Positions 17,473-26,678 are shown, counted from the stretch's first letter. The stretch is 64,000 nt of DNA from Brachyspira innocens ATCC 29796 (GCF_000384655.1 NZ_ARQI01000120.1:16260-80259); one strand, 5' to 3'. Made by a program: numbers and translations. Notes: generated from the sequence alone by a model not told the origin.

Positions 17473-17829
17473 TCATGTGTTTTCTGTCAGATTAGCATTC
17501 CTGCAAAATTTATAATTATCTAAACTAATAACATACATATTACATTTTTTTATTATTTTTATAATAGCCTCATTCGGATTTACTCTACTAATAACTTTTT
17601 TATCTATAAAATTTGTAGGTATTTTTAAAGAATTTCTATCTATTTCATTCCATATACCGTTATTAAAAACTACTTTATATATTAGTTTTTGAATATCTGC
17701 TATATCATTATAATTAAAATAATCTTTAATAAAATTTACAGATTTATCAGGAAATACATTACTATAGGAAAGCACAATTTTACATAAGAGTACAAATAAT
17801 AATATTATTATGATAAATCTTTTAAACAT
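17473..17829 (-). CDS. shortened PepSY-like relative, possibly decaying
   Basis: 118 residues with a hydrophobic N-terminal segment. The following part aligns by eye to the neighbouring PepSY-like protein (VNFIKDYFNYNDIADIQKL, then NEAIIKIIKKCNMYVISLDN) but about ten residues are missing after YKVVFNNG, and the C-terminal GQLLGQKFDD ending is replaced by an unrelated short tail. This looks like a diverged third copy that has lost parts of both repeat units. It may still be translated, as the frame is intact. Being first in the cluster, its promoter would serve the genes downstream. Confidence 0.55.
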   Translation of the reverse strand: MFKRFIIIILLFVLLCKIVLSYSNVFPDKSVNFIKDYFNYNDIADIQKLIYKVVFNNGIWNEIDRNSLKIPTNFIDKKVISRVNPNEAIIKIIKKCNMYVISLDNYKFCRNANLTENT

Positions 17830-17997
17830 GCTGTATTATTGTAATTTTTTTATACATATAATGATTACATATATAATATAACAAAATTTTCTATAAATAT
17901 CAATAAAAATAATAATTAAAAAATTAAAATAATCTAGTAATTAATAAAAAATGATATAAAATATATAAATAGCTAATTTCTTTTTTGGATAATTATT

Positions 17998-19437
17998 ATG
18001 ATAATAGATTTAAAAAAATATATGTCTGTAACATTATCTCATATAAAGACATGCATTAAGAGTATAGCTGATAAACAATTTGATATTATACTAATTAATG
18101 AAGACGGTATATTGAGTTTTATTCCATATGATAAAGCAGAAGAGGTTTTTAAATCTTTAGAGAATAACGGTTATATTGATAAATGCACTATTTATATAAA
18201 TAAGCAATTCGGTGATATTATCGGAACACAGGAAAGTATAGATGTGAATAAGCAGCATGCAGATATACATGATATTAATATATTTTACAAATTATATAAG
18301 AATTGTATATTTGAATCTGATAAGGAATATTATAATTCTCATTTTAATGAATTAATATCTATAAGACATGTTGAAAGAATAGAATATTTAAAAAACTCGT
18401 TTAACAAATTAAAAATGTTTATCTCCCAAAGTAAATTAGATTTAGAGCTTGCCAAATTAATAGGAAATATTTTAACAGATATAGGTATTATAGAGCGTTT
18501 AAATCTTATATATCATTTGAACTATATAAAACAAAATAGTATATCCAATTTGAAAGATTATCAGAATGTTAAGAAAGATGATCTTATATTTGCAGATATT
18601 ATAGGTACCATAGTCAATCTGCTTGAAAAAGAGTACGAAACTTTTGGCATATTTGATAATTTATCTTCTTTTAGTGATGATAATGTTATATCACACAGCA
18701 ACAGAGTTTTTGTTATGATGGTTGAGTTTCTGCATTACTATAATGAAGAGATATCAAGAGGAATAGCTTCAAAACTTAGGGTTGATTATAGAAGAAAATA
18801 TTATTCTTTTTTTAATGATATAGGAAGGAAATTTAATCTGCTTACTAAAGCTGACAGAATAGAAGATATATCAAGAGTAGGATTTAGAAAGATAGAGCAG
18901 AATGAAATAAAATATTATGCAAGAGCAGCATTTTGGCATGATATAGCACTTGTTGATGTTTTGCCTAATATTCCTATTGTTGAGAATAATGAAGGAGATA
19001 ATCATTCTATACTTGGCTTTAATCTTTTAAAATACTGCATGGCACAAAATGAATATACATACACTACAGTAGGGCTTCATCATGAATATTACGGATTTGG
19101 ATATGGAATATTTATGAATATGTATAATAAGCAGTTTGCAAATAAAAATTTTAATAATATAGAACATATATTAACTTATGATCCTAGCGATATTAATAGT
19201 TTATTAGCTTTATCATATTTTCCAGCTAAAGTATTAGAAATAGTTGATTCTTATGATAGTTTGCATATTAAATTTTCTAAAAATAAAGAGATAGGAAATA
19301 TAGCAAATGAAGTTATTTCTTTTATGTATGAGAATTTTTTGGAAGATAATATAAAAATAGATCCCATAATTTTTCATATATTTATAAAATATTTGGAAAA
19401 TGTTAGGAATGCTTCTATATATGACTGTCCTTTATAA
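17998..19437 (+). CDS. HD-GYP-like domain phosphohydrolase, paralogue 2
   Basis: A 479-residue soluble protein, paralogue of the 483-residue protein at 5.6-7.1 kb. It keeps the same ligand order: His in ISHSNRVFVMM, His-Asp in AAFWHDIAL, His in DNHSILGFNLLKY, His-His-Glu in GLHHEYYGFGY and VLEIVDSYD near the C-terminus. Both start with a similar D-L-K/D-K-Y motif and share a ~200-residue N-terminal region of unknown fold. Conservation of every putative metal ligand while the rest diverges argues that both are active enzymes. Cyclic-dinucleotide hydrolysis is inferred from the family. It is followed after about 100 bp by a sigma factor gene on the same strand. Confidence 0.65.
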   Translation: MIIDLKKYMSVTLSHIKTCIKSIADKQFDIILINEDGILSFIPYDKAEEVFKSLENNGYIDKCTIYINKQFGDIIGTQESIDVNKQHADIHDINIFYKLYKNCIFESDKEYYNSHFNELISIRHVERIEYLKNSFNKLKMFISQSKLDLELAKLIGNILTDIGIIERLNLIYHLNYIKQNSISNLKDYQNVKKDDLIFADIIGTIVNLLEKEYETFGIFDNLSSFSDDNVISHSNRVFVMMVEFLHYYNEEISRGIASKLRVDYRRKYYSFFNDIGRKFNLLTKADRIEDISRVGFRKIEQNEIKYYARAAFWHDIALVDVLPNIPIVENNEGDNHSILGFNLLKYCMAQNEYTYTTVGLHHEYYGFGYGIFMNMYNKQFANKNFNNIEHILTYDPSDINSLLALSYFPAKVLEIVDSYDSLHIKFSKNKEIGNIANEVISFMYENFLEDNIKIDPIIFHIFIKYLENVRNASIYDCPL

Positions 19438-19543
19438 TTATTAAAAATTAATTATACTGCTTGACAATTTGTGAAAATCTTATATCCTTATAGAAAGATT
19501 TTCGTTTTTATTGTTATAAAATGTTTGTATTTTAGGAAAGTAA

Positions 19544-20473
19544 TTGCTTAAAAAAGATGTTAATCAAGAGTACAAAGGACCTGTCAGCGTATATTTAAAG
19601 CAGATAGGTGAAATAAGAAGACTCACTAAAGAAGAAGAATTAGATTTATGGCAGCGTCTTGAAGTTTGCCGAGATAAAAAGGCTTTGCTTTTAGAAAAAG
19701 AAGATGAAGAATCAAAAAAAGAGCTTGAGGCTTTAGAAAAAGAAATTGATTCTATACAGCATAAACTTGTAAAATCAAATTTAAGGCTGGTAATAAGCAT
19801 AGCAAAAAGATACTACAACAGCGGTGTGCCTTTTATAGATATTATAGATGAAGGTAATATTGGTCTTATAGAGGCAGTAAAAAGATTTGAATATAAAAAA
19901 GGGTTTAAATTTTCTACTTATGGGGTTTGGTGGATAAAGCAAAGCATAGTAAAAGAAATATCAAGCAAAAGGCATATTATACGCTTTCCTATGCATATAG
20001 CAAGGTTAATAAAAAAAAGCATACAAACTTCAAAGGTTTTAACTCAGCAGCTAGGACGTGAACCTACTACCGATGAAATAGCCAAAGAAATGAAAATAGA
20101 CAGAAAAACTCTTTCTTATATAATGATATTTACTCAGGATACAGCTAGTGTCGATTCATTTTTTAAAAACTCTGATAATAATGATATGACATCAGTAATA
20201 GAAGATAAAAATTTCCCTTCGCCTCATCAAAAGGCATTTATGGACAGTCTTAGAGATACATTAACTGAAGCTTTAAAATGTTTAGATGAAAAAGAGAGAA
20301 CAGTTATCATTTCAAGATTTGGTTTGTATGGAAAAGAAGCAAAAACTTTAGAAGATACTGGTAAAGAATTAAATATTACACGTGAGAGAGTAAGACAGAT
20401 TCAGATAAAAGCGATTAAGAAACTTGCAGGTCTTAATTTATCTAAAGAATTAAAAAGTTTTTTGTGGGATTAG
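19544..20473 (+). CDS. group 2 sigma-70 factor (RpoD/RpoS-like, lacking region 1.1)
   Basis: A 309-residue sigma factor. Region 1.2 begins almost at once (GPVSVYLKQIGEIRRLTKEEE), region 2 contains NLRLVISIAKRYYNSGVPF, DIIDEGNIGLIEAVKRFEY and KFSTYGVWWIKQSI, region 3 follows, and region 4 ends with LNITRERVRQIQIKAIKKL. Promoter-recognition residues of region 2.4 and the region 4.2 helix are like those of RpoD, so it should read promoters close to the housekeeping type. Absence of region 1.1 and the size put it in group 2 (stationary phase or stress). Start is a TTG with AGGAAAG 3-6 nt upstream; no in-frame ATG fits. Confidence 0.9.
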   Translation: MLKKDVNQEYKGPVSVYLKQIGEIRRLTKEEELDLWQRLEVCRDKKALLLEKEDEESKKELEALEKEIDSIQHKLVKSNLRLVISIAKRYYNSGVPFIDIIDEGNIGLIEAVKRFEYKKGFKFSTYGVWWIKQSIVKEISSKRHIIRFPMHIARLIKKSIQTSKVLTQQLGREPTTDEIAKEMKIDRKTLSYIMIFTQDTASVDSFFKNSDNNDMTSVIEDKNFPSPHQKAFMDSLRDTLTEALKCLDEKERTVIISRFGLYGKEAKTLEDTGKELNITRERVRQIQIKAIKKLAGLNLSKELKSFLWD

Positions 20474-20572
20474 CTTTATTTATCAAATAATACAATAAAT
20501 TCTTTTTTTTATTAAACAATTTCTAATTTTACCGAAAAATTAATATATAAATAAAATCATGGATGGAATTTT

Positions 20573-21442
20573 ATGTCTAACGAAATGAAAGCAAAATTAA
20601 AACCAATTATCATTATAGTAATAGTTCTTGTGATTCTAGCTGCAGGATTTTTTATTGTCAAAAGTATTTTGAGCAGTAAAAATATACCTATATTTGATTT
20701 TACTCAAAATGAAACAAATGATATGCCTGAAGATACAATTACTACAGATGATATATTCGGTGAAGATATAACACCTGAAGAAAAAGATTTTTTAGCAACT
20801 AATAATACAATAACACCTGATAATACTAATAATGTTCAGACAAATAATGATTCTTCTATAAATCTTTCTGGAAATGGTTTATACGAAGTAAATACTAATA
20901 ATATACCAGATATAGCTCCTTCTTCAAAACCAAATAATAATAGAGGCAGTTCTGCGTATACTTATAATACAGAAAACTCAGTATTGGTAACTACTTCTAA
21001 TACTCTTAGACCTAATAATAACAATATGATGAGTATGCAATCATCTACTAATAATGATGTAAGAATAAGTTCATTTATCATAAACTATAATGACAGATTT
21101 GTAGCAAGCAGAAGCAATCCTCTTTTAATAACTTTGGCTGTAAAAACACCTCCAGAAGCAAGATATGCCAAAATAAGAGTGTATGCTAGAAAAATAGATA
21201 ACAATTACAATATATTAAGCAGAGATTTAGTATTCTATTTGCCTAAAATATATGTACTTGACGGTCAGGCTCAGACACAGTTCTATTTTGCTGGAAGAAT
21301 GTCATCTGGAAACCGTTATCTTCCTAAAGGCAGATATTTACTATATGCTGAAGCTGAAATTACCGATGCTAATGGAATGTCTGTTGGAAAAACTGGCAGA
21401 TATCCGCTTCCTAAATGGAATTATGTTGTAACTTTACAGTAG
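20573..21442 (+). CDS. membrane-anchored envelope protein with Asn/Thr-rich linker, unknown family
   Basis: 289 residues: a short cytoplasmic start, one transmembrane helix (about 11-33), a disordered Asn/Thr/Asp-rich stretch (about 40-160), then a beta-rich domain (about 163-289) with IRVYARKIDNNYNILSRDL, FYLPKIYVLDGQAQTQFYF and LPKGRYLLYAEAEITDANG. The last part resembles immunoglobulin-like sandwiches used in periplasmic assembly proteins, but I recognise no family. A GGATGGAATT site precedes the ATG. It may sit at the periplasmic face of the inner membrane. A clear terminator follows, so it is the end of a unit that may start with the sigma factor gene. Confidence 0.7.
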   Translation: MSNEMKAKLKPIIIIVIVLVILAAGFFIVKSILSSKNIPIFDFTQNETNDMPEDTITTDDIFGEDITPEEKDFLATNNTITPDNTNNVQTNNDSSINLSGNGLYEVNTNNIPDIAPSSKPNNNRGSSAYTYNTENSVLVTTSNTLRPNNNNMMSMQSSTNNDVRISSFIINYNDRFVASRSNPLLITLAVKTPPEARYAKIRVYARKIDNNYNILSRDLVFYLPKIYVLDGQAQTQFYFAGRMSSGNRYLPKGRYLLYAEAEITDANGMSVGKTGRYPLPKWNYVVTLQ

Positions 21443-21464
21443 TTTTGATTTTTCATTGATTATT

Positions 21465-21502
21465 AAAGCTCTGGTATCTTAAGAGGTATCAGGGCTTTTT
21501 AT
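21465..21502 (+). terminator. rho-independent terminator after the anchored envelope protein
   Basis: AAAGCTCTGGTATC pairs with GGTATCAGGGCTTT over 14 positions (three G-T pairs) around a 6-nt loop and is followed by a T-rich run. Confidence 0.8.
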
Positions 21503-21554
21503 GTATTTTGTATTATTATATGAAAATAATTTGAATAAAAAATGTAAATATATG

Positions 21555-21583
21555 TTTATTTATTTTTGATAATATAGTATAAT
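21555..21583 (+). promoter_or_regulatory. promoter candidate for the 51-codon gene
   Basis: A perfect TATAAT at 21578-21583 lies 43 nt before the ATG of the small gene. The -35 box is weak (TTTATT at the right distance). Together with the terminators on both sides it isolates a single short transcription unit. Confidence 0.5.
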
Positions 21584-21626
21584 CTCTATCAGGAACAAAG
21601 CTATATTTAAAAAGGAGTTTACAAAT

Positions 21627-21782
21627 ATGGTTACAGCTATCACAACGACTGACACAACTAATACTTATGTTACGTCAATAGGCGGGGTAAATATCACTGT
21701 TAGAAATAATTTTTCTGACAACACAGCAACAGTAGAGGTAGAACCAAAGATTACTGGCGGTGCTTTAAACGTACAAGGGTAA
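21627..21782 (+). CDS. 51-residue small protein, unknown
   Basis: A short ORF starting MVTAITTTDTTNTYVTSIGG and ending ITGGALNVQG. The ATG is preceded by AAAAAGGAG, one of the best ribosome-binding sites in the window, 8 nt away. It has its own -10 box upstream and a strong terminator about 85 nt downstream, and lies between terminators, so it looks like a monocistronic gene. The peptide is rich in Thr, Val and Asn, without cysteines, basic patches, membrane segment or signal peptide, and looks beta-forming; the codons use more C and G (GGC, ATC, ACG) than the surrounding DNA, as coding sequence would. I do not recognise it. A structured RNA that happens to carry an ORF is the alternative. 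Confidence 0.6.
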   Translation: MVTAITTTDTTNTYVTSIGGVNITVRNNFSDNTATVEVEPKITGGALNVQG

Positions 21783-21865
21783 TATTTTTCCCTTATCGCA
21801 TGTAATTATCGGTTCTTATTTTTTTTACTTTAATGAAAAAAGTAGTTATTGTTCATTAAAAAGTA

Positions 21866-21906
21866 ATGGGGCTATTGGTGGGATAATAGTCCCATTTTAT
21901 TTTTTA
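21866..21906 (+). terminator. rho-independent terminator after the 51-codon gene
   Basis: ATGGGGCTATT pairs with AATAGTCCCAT over 11 bp (one G-T pair) around an 8-nt loop, followed by a run that is nearly all T. Confidence 0.88.
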
Positions 21907-22042
21907 TAGTTAAATCTTATATTAAATAATTTTCAAGTTTAAAAATAATTTTTATATCTCAATTCTATATAACCATTGCAAAAAATATTTTAAAATGATA
22001 GTATAATTAATATAGTTATAATAATTTAAGGAAATTAATATT

Positions 22043-23110
22043 ATGGATATAAAAAATATTAACGATATAAGAAAAAAAGTAAAGACTGTAAAAATAGGAA
22101 ATATTTTAATAGGTTCTGATAATCCTATAAGCGTTCAGTCTATGACAAATACAGATACAAGAGATATAAAATCTACAGTAGAGCAAATAAAATCACTTGA
22201 AAATGCAGGTGTTGATATAGTAAGGCTTGCAGTACTTGATATGGATGCAGCAAAAGCCATAAAAGAGATAAAAAAACAAACTAAAGTACCATTAATAGCA
22301 GATATACATTTTGATCATAATTTGGCATTAGAGAGTATGAAAAGCGGTATTGATGCTTTGAGGTTAAACCCAGGTAATATAAAAAACAAGGAAAAGGTAA
22401 AAGAGGTTATAAAAGAGGCTAAAGATAGAAACCTTACTATACGTGTAGGAGTTAATGGCGGAAGTTTAGACAGAAGCATATACAAAGAAGTAACAGCTGA
22501 AAATATGGTAAAAAGTGCCACTGAGCATATAAAATTAATGGAAGATTTGGATTTTACAAATATTAAAGTATCTTTAAAATCTTCTGATATAAAAACTACA
22601 ATAGAAGCAAATATGTTATTTAGAGAAAATTTTAATTATCCAATACATCTTGGAGTGACTGAGGCTGGTACATTAAGAAGCTCGCTTATAAAAAGTACAA
22701 GTGCTTTATCATTTTTAATAATGCAGGGAATAGGAGATACTATAAGATATTCTATAACTGGAGATCCTTTAGAAGAGGTAATGGCTGGAAAGATGCTTCT
22801 TAAATTTTTGGGACTTAGAAAAGAGCCTTCTATAGAAATAATATCATGTCCTACTTGCGGAAGATGTCAGGTTAATGTTGAAGAGGTTGCTAGTTTTATA
22901 GAAAAGCATGTACAAAATATAAAGAAAAATATCACTATAGCTATTATGGGCTGTGTTGTTAATGGACCTGGTGAAGCTAGGCATGCTGATTTTGGTGTAG
23001 CTGGAACGGCAGATGGTAATTTTATTTTCTTTGAAAAAAATAATGAGCCTATAAAAGTTTCAAGGGATAATATTATAGATTTTCTTACAAAAAAAATAGA
23101 AGAGTTTTAA
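22043..23110 (+). CDS. ispG: 4-hydroxy-3-methylbut-2-enyl diphosphate synthase (flavodoxin/ferredoxin)
   Basis: A 355-residue iron-sulfur enzyme of the MEP isoprenoid pathway, reductively converting MEcPP to HMBPP. The N-terminal TIM barrel starts with GSDNPISVQSMTNTDTRD and contains the LRLNPGNI and LGVTEAG motifs. The C-terminal half binds a 4Fe-4S cluster: Cys269 and Cys272 (SCPTCGRCQ), Cys304 (MGCVVNGPGE) and Glu311, matching the three Cys plus Glu ligand set of the family. This is the short bacterial form. It needs a flavodoxin or ferredoxin electron donor; a flavodoxin gene is 4 kb downstream but in another operon. A weak AAGG site precedes the ATG. Confidence 0.96.
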   Translation: MDIKNINDIRKKVKTVKIGNILIGSDNPISVQSMTNTDTRDIKSTVEQIKSLENAGVDIVRLAVLDMDAAKAIKEIKKQTKVPLIADIHFDHNLALESMKSGIDALRLNPGNIKNKEKVKEVIKEAKDRNLTIRVGVNGGSLDRSIYKEVTAENMVKSATEHIKLMEDLDFTNIKVSLKSSDIKTTIEANMLFRENFNYPIHLGVTEAGTLRSSLIKSTSALSFLIMQGIGDTIRYSITGDPLEEVMAGKMLLKFLGLRKEPSIEIISCPTCGRCQVNVEEVASFIEKHVQNIKKNITIAIMGCVVNGPGEARHADFGVAGTADGNFIFFEKNNEPIKVSRDNIIDFLTKKIEEF

Positions 23111-23194
23111 GTTTTGATAAAAGATTTTTAAAATAAGTATAATATGAGATTTAATAAATTTGGTTTTGAAGCAAGTTTATCAAATATCAATAAC

Positions 23195-23310
23195 TCAAAA
23201 TTGACAAACTATACTTGTTAGGTATATACTAAAAATTTTTAAGTTTGTAGATTTTTTATCCTTTGGATATGCTTCGCGAAAGAATGCATATCTATATATT
23301 AAAATGATAA
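23195..23310. repeat. dispersed repeat family, partial copy A
   Basis: Contains TTGACAAACTATACTTGTTAGG followed by the family core GGTATATACTAAAAATTTTT and AAGTTTGT, which recurs almost unchanged at about 27.87 and 58.62 kb. The right half carries a small imperfect hairpin, GGATATGC-TTCGCGAA-GAATGCATATC. The rest of this 370-bp gap between ispG and htpG has no gene and only the htpG terminator. Confidence 0.75.
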
Positions 23311-23383
23311 TTTATACAACATGTAAGACATTATTTTTATATATAACCTTATCAAGAACTTTTAAAACAAATCTAATTTAGAA

Positions 23384-23418
23384 TTAAAAAAGGCTTAAGT
23401 ATTAATACTCAAGCCCTT
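23384..23418 (-). terminator. rho-independent terminator after htpG
   Basis: Reverse strand GGCTTGAGTATT pairs with AATACTTAAGCC as a nearly perfect 12-bp inverted repeat (one G-T pair), followed by a run of about seven T residues. Confidence 0.85.
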
Positions 23419-23482
23419 TATTAAAATTTTTAATAAACTAATTATTTTAATCAGTTATCAATTTTAATTATTTAAACATTTT

Positions 23483-25399
23483 TTATAATTTAAGCATTAA
23501 TTTACTCATTCTGCTAGCAAATAATTTTGGGTCTTCAAGAGGAAGTCCTTCAAGTATACATGCTTCATCATATAAAAGCTCGCTGTATTCTTTAAAAAGA
23601 TCTGAAACTTTATTTTCATTATACTCTTTTTCTATAGCTTTGAATACATCATGAGAAGTATTAATTTCTAATACTCTTTCTGGCTTCATACCAAACATAT
23701 TATTTCCAGTTTCAGCCAAAACTTTAGCCATATTAAAGCTGATAGAATCCTCTTTATTTGACAGACAAACAACACTCTCTTTAAGTCTGTTAGTCTCTCT
23801 TACTTCAGCAACTTTATCAGTACCTAATACATCTTTTATAGCATTAAGAACTTCTTTGCTTGCACTGTCTTTATTTTCATCTTTGTTTTCAGAATTATCA
23901 GCCTGAAGTATAGAGTGAAGTTTAGTACCGTCAAACTCTCTCATCATACTAACCATAAACTCATCTACTCTGTCAGTAAAGTATAATACTTCATAGCCTT
24001 TTTCTTTCATTCCTTCCATATGAGGAAGTTTTTCTATAGCTGATTTATCTTTAGCAGCAGCATAGTATATAAACTCCTGACCTTCTTTCATTCTTGATTT
24101 ATATTCTGCTAATGTTGTATATTCTCCTTCTGCTGTACTAGAAGATTCAAATAACAAAAGATTTGCAAGTTTATCTTTTTTGCTGAAATCAGAATATATG
24201 CCTATTTTTATAGATTCGCCGAACTCTTTAAAAAACTTTTCGTATTTTTTTCTGTCATTTTTAAGCATATTTTCCAAAGTATCAAGAACTTTCTTTTCAA
24301 CATTAGAAGCTATTCTTTTTAATTGAGTGCTATGCTGTAAAATTTCTCTTGAAATATTAAGTGAGAAATCTGGAGAATCAACTAATCCTCTTACAAATTT
24401 TAAATACTCTGGAAGTAAGTCTTTACATTTGCTCATTATAAATACATTTCTTGAATAAAGTTCAAGTCCTCTTTCAAAATCAGGGTGAAGGAAATTGAAA
24501 GGAGCCTTTGAAGGTATAAATAAAAGTGCAGTATACTCTATAGTACCTTCTGCCTTAGTATGTATAACCTCGAAAGGATCAGTATAATCATGAAAATGCT
24601 CTTTATAAAACTCATTATACTCTTCAGGCTTAACATCGCTTTTTGATTTCTGCCATATACTTATCATAGAGTTGATAGTTTTCTCTTCATACTGCTGAAC
24701 TTCTTTTTCGTCCTTTTTAGGTATAGGCATATCCATAACTATAGGATAATGAACATAATTAGAATATTTGTGTATTAAACGCTCTAATGTATATTTATTG
24801 CAGTAATCATCATCAATAAAACCTTCTTCTTCTAATTTTTCATCTTTTCCTTTTAGTTTTAATATAATTTTTGTTCCTCTGTCTTGTTTATCAATATCTT
24901 CTACAGAGTAAGACCCGTCTCCATTACTTTCCCAGCGTACGCCTTTATCACTGTCAGCATGCTTTGTCTCTATTACAATATTATCAGCAACCATAAAAGC
25001 AGAATAAAAACCAACCCCAAACTGACCTATCAAATCAATACCGCTTTCTTTTGATGCTTCTTTATCTTTCTGTATTCTTTCCAAAAATGCTTTAGTACCG
25101 CTTCTAGCAATAGAGCCTATATTATTAATAACATCCTCTCTAGTCATACCGATACCATTGTCCTGAATGGTTAGAGTTCTGTTTTGTTCATCTGTATCTA
25201 TTTTTATTCTTAAATTATCTATGTCTGGGTATTTATCGCCGTTTGTTATAGATTCAAATCTTGCTTTATCTAATGCATCGCTTGCATTTGAGATAAGCTC
25301 TCTTAAAAATATTTCTTTATGAGTGTATATAGAATGCACCATTAAATTTAATATTTGTTTAGTTTCGGCTTCAAAATTTAGTATTTGTTTTTCTGCCAT
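23483..25399 (-). CDS. htpG: molecular chaperone HtpG (bacterial Hsp90)
   Basis: A 638-residue cytosolic ATP-dependent chaperone of standard length. The N-terminal GHKL ATPase domain has ELISNASDALDKARF, the DNGIGMTREDVINNIG loop, GTKAFLERI and GQFGVGFYSAFMVAD; the middle domain has RGLELYSRNVFIMSKCKDLL then FVRGLVDSPDFSLNISREIL, and the C-terminal dimerisation domain follows. All ATP-site residues are in place. An AAGGAG site lies 10 nt before the ATG. It is monocistronic: a terminator follows and the next gene is on the opposite strand. Heat-shock control is likely from family knowledge, but I see no CIRCE or other operator upstream. Confidence 0.97.
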   Translation of the reverse strand: MAEKQILNFEAETKQILNLMVHSIYTHKEIFLRELISNASDALDKARFESITNGDKYPDIDNLRIKIDTDEQNRTLTIQDNGIGMTREDVINNIGSIARSGTKAFLERIQKDKEASKESGIDLIGQFGVGFYSAFMVADNIVIETKHADSDKGVRWESNGDGSYSVEDIDKQDRGTKIILKLKGKDEKLEEEGFIDDDYCNKYTLERLIHKYSNYVHYPIVMDMPIPKKDEKEVQQYEEKTINSMISIWQKSKSDVKPEEYNEFYKEHFHDYTDPFEVIHTKAEGTIEYTALLFIPSKAPFNFLHPDFERGLELYSRNVFIMSKCKDLLPEYLKFVRGLVDSPDFSLNISREILQHSTQLKRIASNVEKKVLDTLENMLKNDRKKYEKFFKEFGESIKIGIYSDFSKKDKLANLLLFESSSTAEGEYTTLAEYKSRMKEGQEFIYYAAAKDKSAIEKLPHMEGMKEKGYEVLYFTDRVDEFMVSMMREFDGTKLHSILQADNSENKDENKDSASKEVLNAIKDVLGTDKVAEVRETNRLKESVVCLSNKEDSISFNMAKVLAETGNNMFGMKPERVLEINTSHDVFKAIEKEYNENKVSDLFKEYSELLYDEACILEGLPLEDPKLFASRMSKLMLKL

Positions 25400-25642
25400 A
25401 ATATAAACTCCTTCATTTATAAAAAATTCTTTATAGGTTAAAGATTAAATATAAAAGTATTAAAGTGAATATATAAAGTCTAAATATATAAAAGTTAAAA
25501 ATAAAAAAAGTAAAAAGTTTGTGAATATTTTATAATTATAATAAAAATTTTAAAAAAAGCAAATATTTTATTACAATAAATTTTGATTATTTATATAATA
25601 TTTTATATACTATATATCATAATAAGATATTTGGGTAAAAAA

Positions 25643-26566
25643 ATGTATACTATTTTAGAATTGATACTTCCTATATTTGTTTTGATAGCATTCGGTAAAA
25701 TATTAAAACATTTCAATATAATCACTAATGAAGGAATAAAAACTATAAAAAATTTGGCAGTTAATTTATTTCTTCCATTTACTTTTTTTAATATTATTAT
25801 TCATGGTACATTTAATAAGGATTCTATAGTATTAATAATAGCTGGTTTTATCATTATATTTGCTGCATATTTGTTAGGCTTCTTGTACAAACCATTATTT
25901 ACAAACGATATAAGAGAATATGTGCCTTATACAAATACATGTATTGAAAGCGGAATGTTTGCTTTAGCTGTACTTAATATGATTATAGGAAAAGATAATC
26001 TCTTTCAAATAATACAAATGGATATGGTAAATAATATATTTGTTTTTACGGTGGTTACAACTGGATTGACTTTAATATCTGGAAATAAACAAAGTACCAA
26101 ACAAATAATAAAATCTATATTCACAAGTCCAATAATAATAAGCCTCATATTAGGTATAATAGGTGCTTTATTTAATTTAGGAGAAAAAATTGATAATTCA
26201 AATTTGTCATCTACATACAATAGAATAATATCTTTTTTAACAGAGCCTTTATCCCCTATGATATTAATATGTATAGGTGCTGAACTTGAATTTGAAATAG
26301 ATATATTCAAAAAAGCAATTAAATTATTCTTTGTAAGATTTGCTACTATGGCGGTATTAATATCATTAACTTTATTTGTTATGTCAAAAATCATCACTGT
26401 AAATTCAATTCTTATAAAGTCTATGATTATATATTTTCTATCTCCATCGCCTTTCATACTATTAATGTATACGAATGATGAAAAAATTAATAAATTTATA
26501 TCTGGTTTCTTGTCGCTTCAAATTATAATGTCATTGATATTCTGTGTAATTATTAGTTTTGTATAA
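25643..26566 (+). CDS. AEC (auxin efflux carrier) family transporter
   Basis: About 307 residues with ten hydrophobic helices in the two-times-five arrangement of the AEC family, inner-membrane exporters or facilitators of organic acids such as malate. The start MYTILELILPIFVLIAFG and the segments NLAVNLFLPFTFFNII, FALAVLNMIIG and LSPMILICIGAELEF are typical. The frame is open from a TTG 60 bp upstream, whose extra residues are a run of Ile/Tyr unlike the family, so the ATG is preferred even though its ribosome-binding site is weak. It is not obviously linked to its neighbours. The substrate cannot be named. Confidence 0.8.
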   Translation: MYTILELILPIFVLIAFGKILKHFNIITNEGIKTIKNLAVNLFLPFTFFNIIIHGTFNKDSIVLIIAGFIIIFAAYLLGFLYKPLFTNDIREYVPYTNTCIESGMFALAVLNMIIGKDNLFQIIQMDMVNNIFVFTVVTTGLTLISGNKQSTKQIIKSIFTSPIIISLILGIIGALFNLGEKIDNSNLSSTYNRIISFLTEPLSPMILICIGAELEFEIDIFKKAIKLFFVRFATMAVLISLTLFVMSKIITVNSILIKSMIIYFLSPSPFILLMYTNDEKINKFISGFLSLQIIMSLIFCVIISFV

Positions 26567-26605
26567 TTCTTAAAAATTAAAAAATAATAAAATTTTTTAA
26601 AAAAT

Positions 26606-26665
26606 GTTAGAATATACTAACAAAACTATTGACAATTTTTAACCTATATGTTAGAATACTCTAAC
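26606..26665 (+). promoter_or_regulatory. promoter with two matching palindromic operators, DUF3793-flavodoxin operon
   Basis: GTTAGAATATACTAAC (26606-26621) and GTTAGAATACTCTAAC (26650-26665) are two 16-nt near-identical palindromes, 44 bp apart centre to centre (about four helical turns). Between and within them is a sigma-70 promoter: TTGACA at 26629-26634, 17-bp spacer, TAGAAT at 26652-26657, so the -10 box lies inside the second palindrome. A repressor dimer bound there would block RNA polymerase. The GTTAG/CTAAC half-site is reminiscent of DtxR-type metal repressors, but the regulator is not identified. Confidence 0.75.
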
Positions 26666-26678
26666 AATAGGAGATTGA

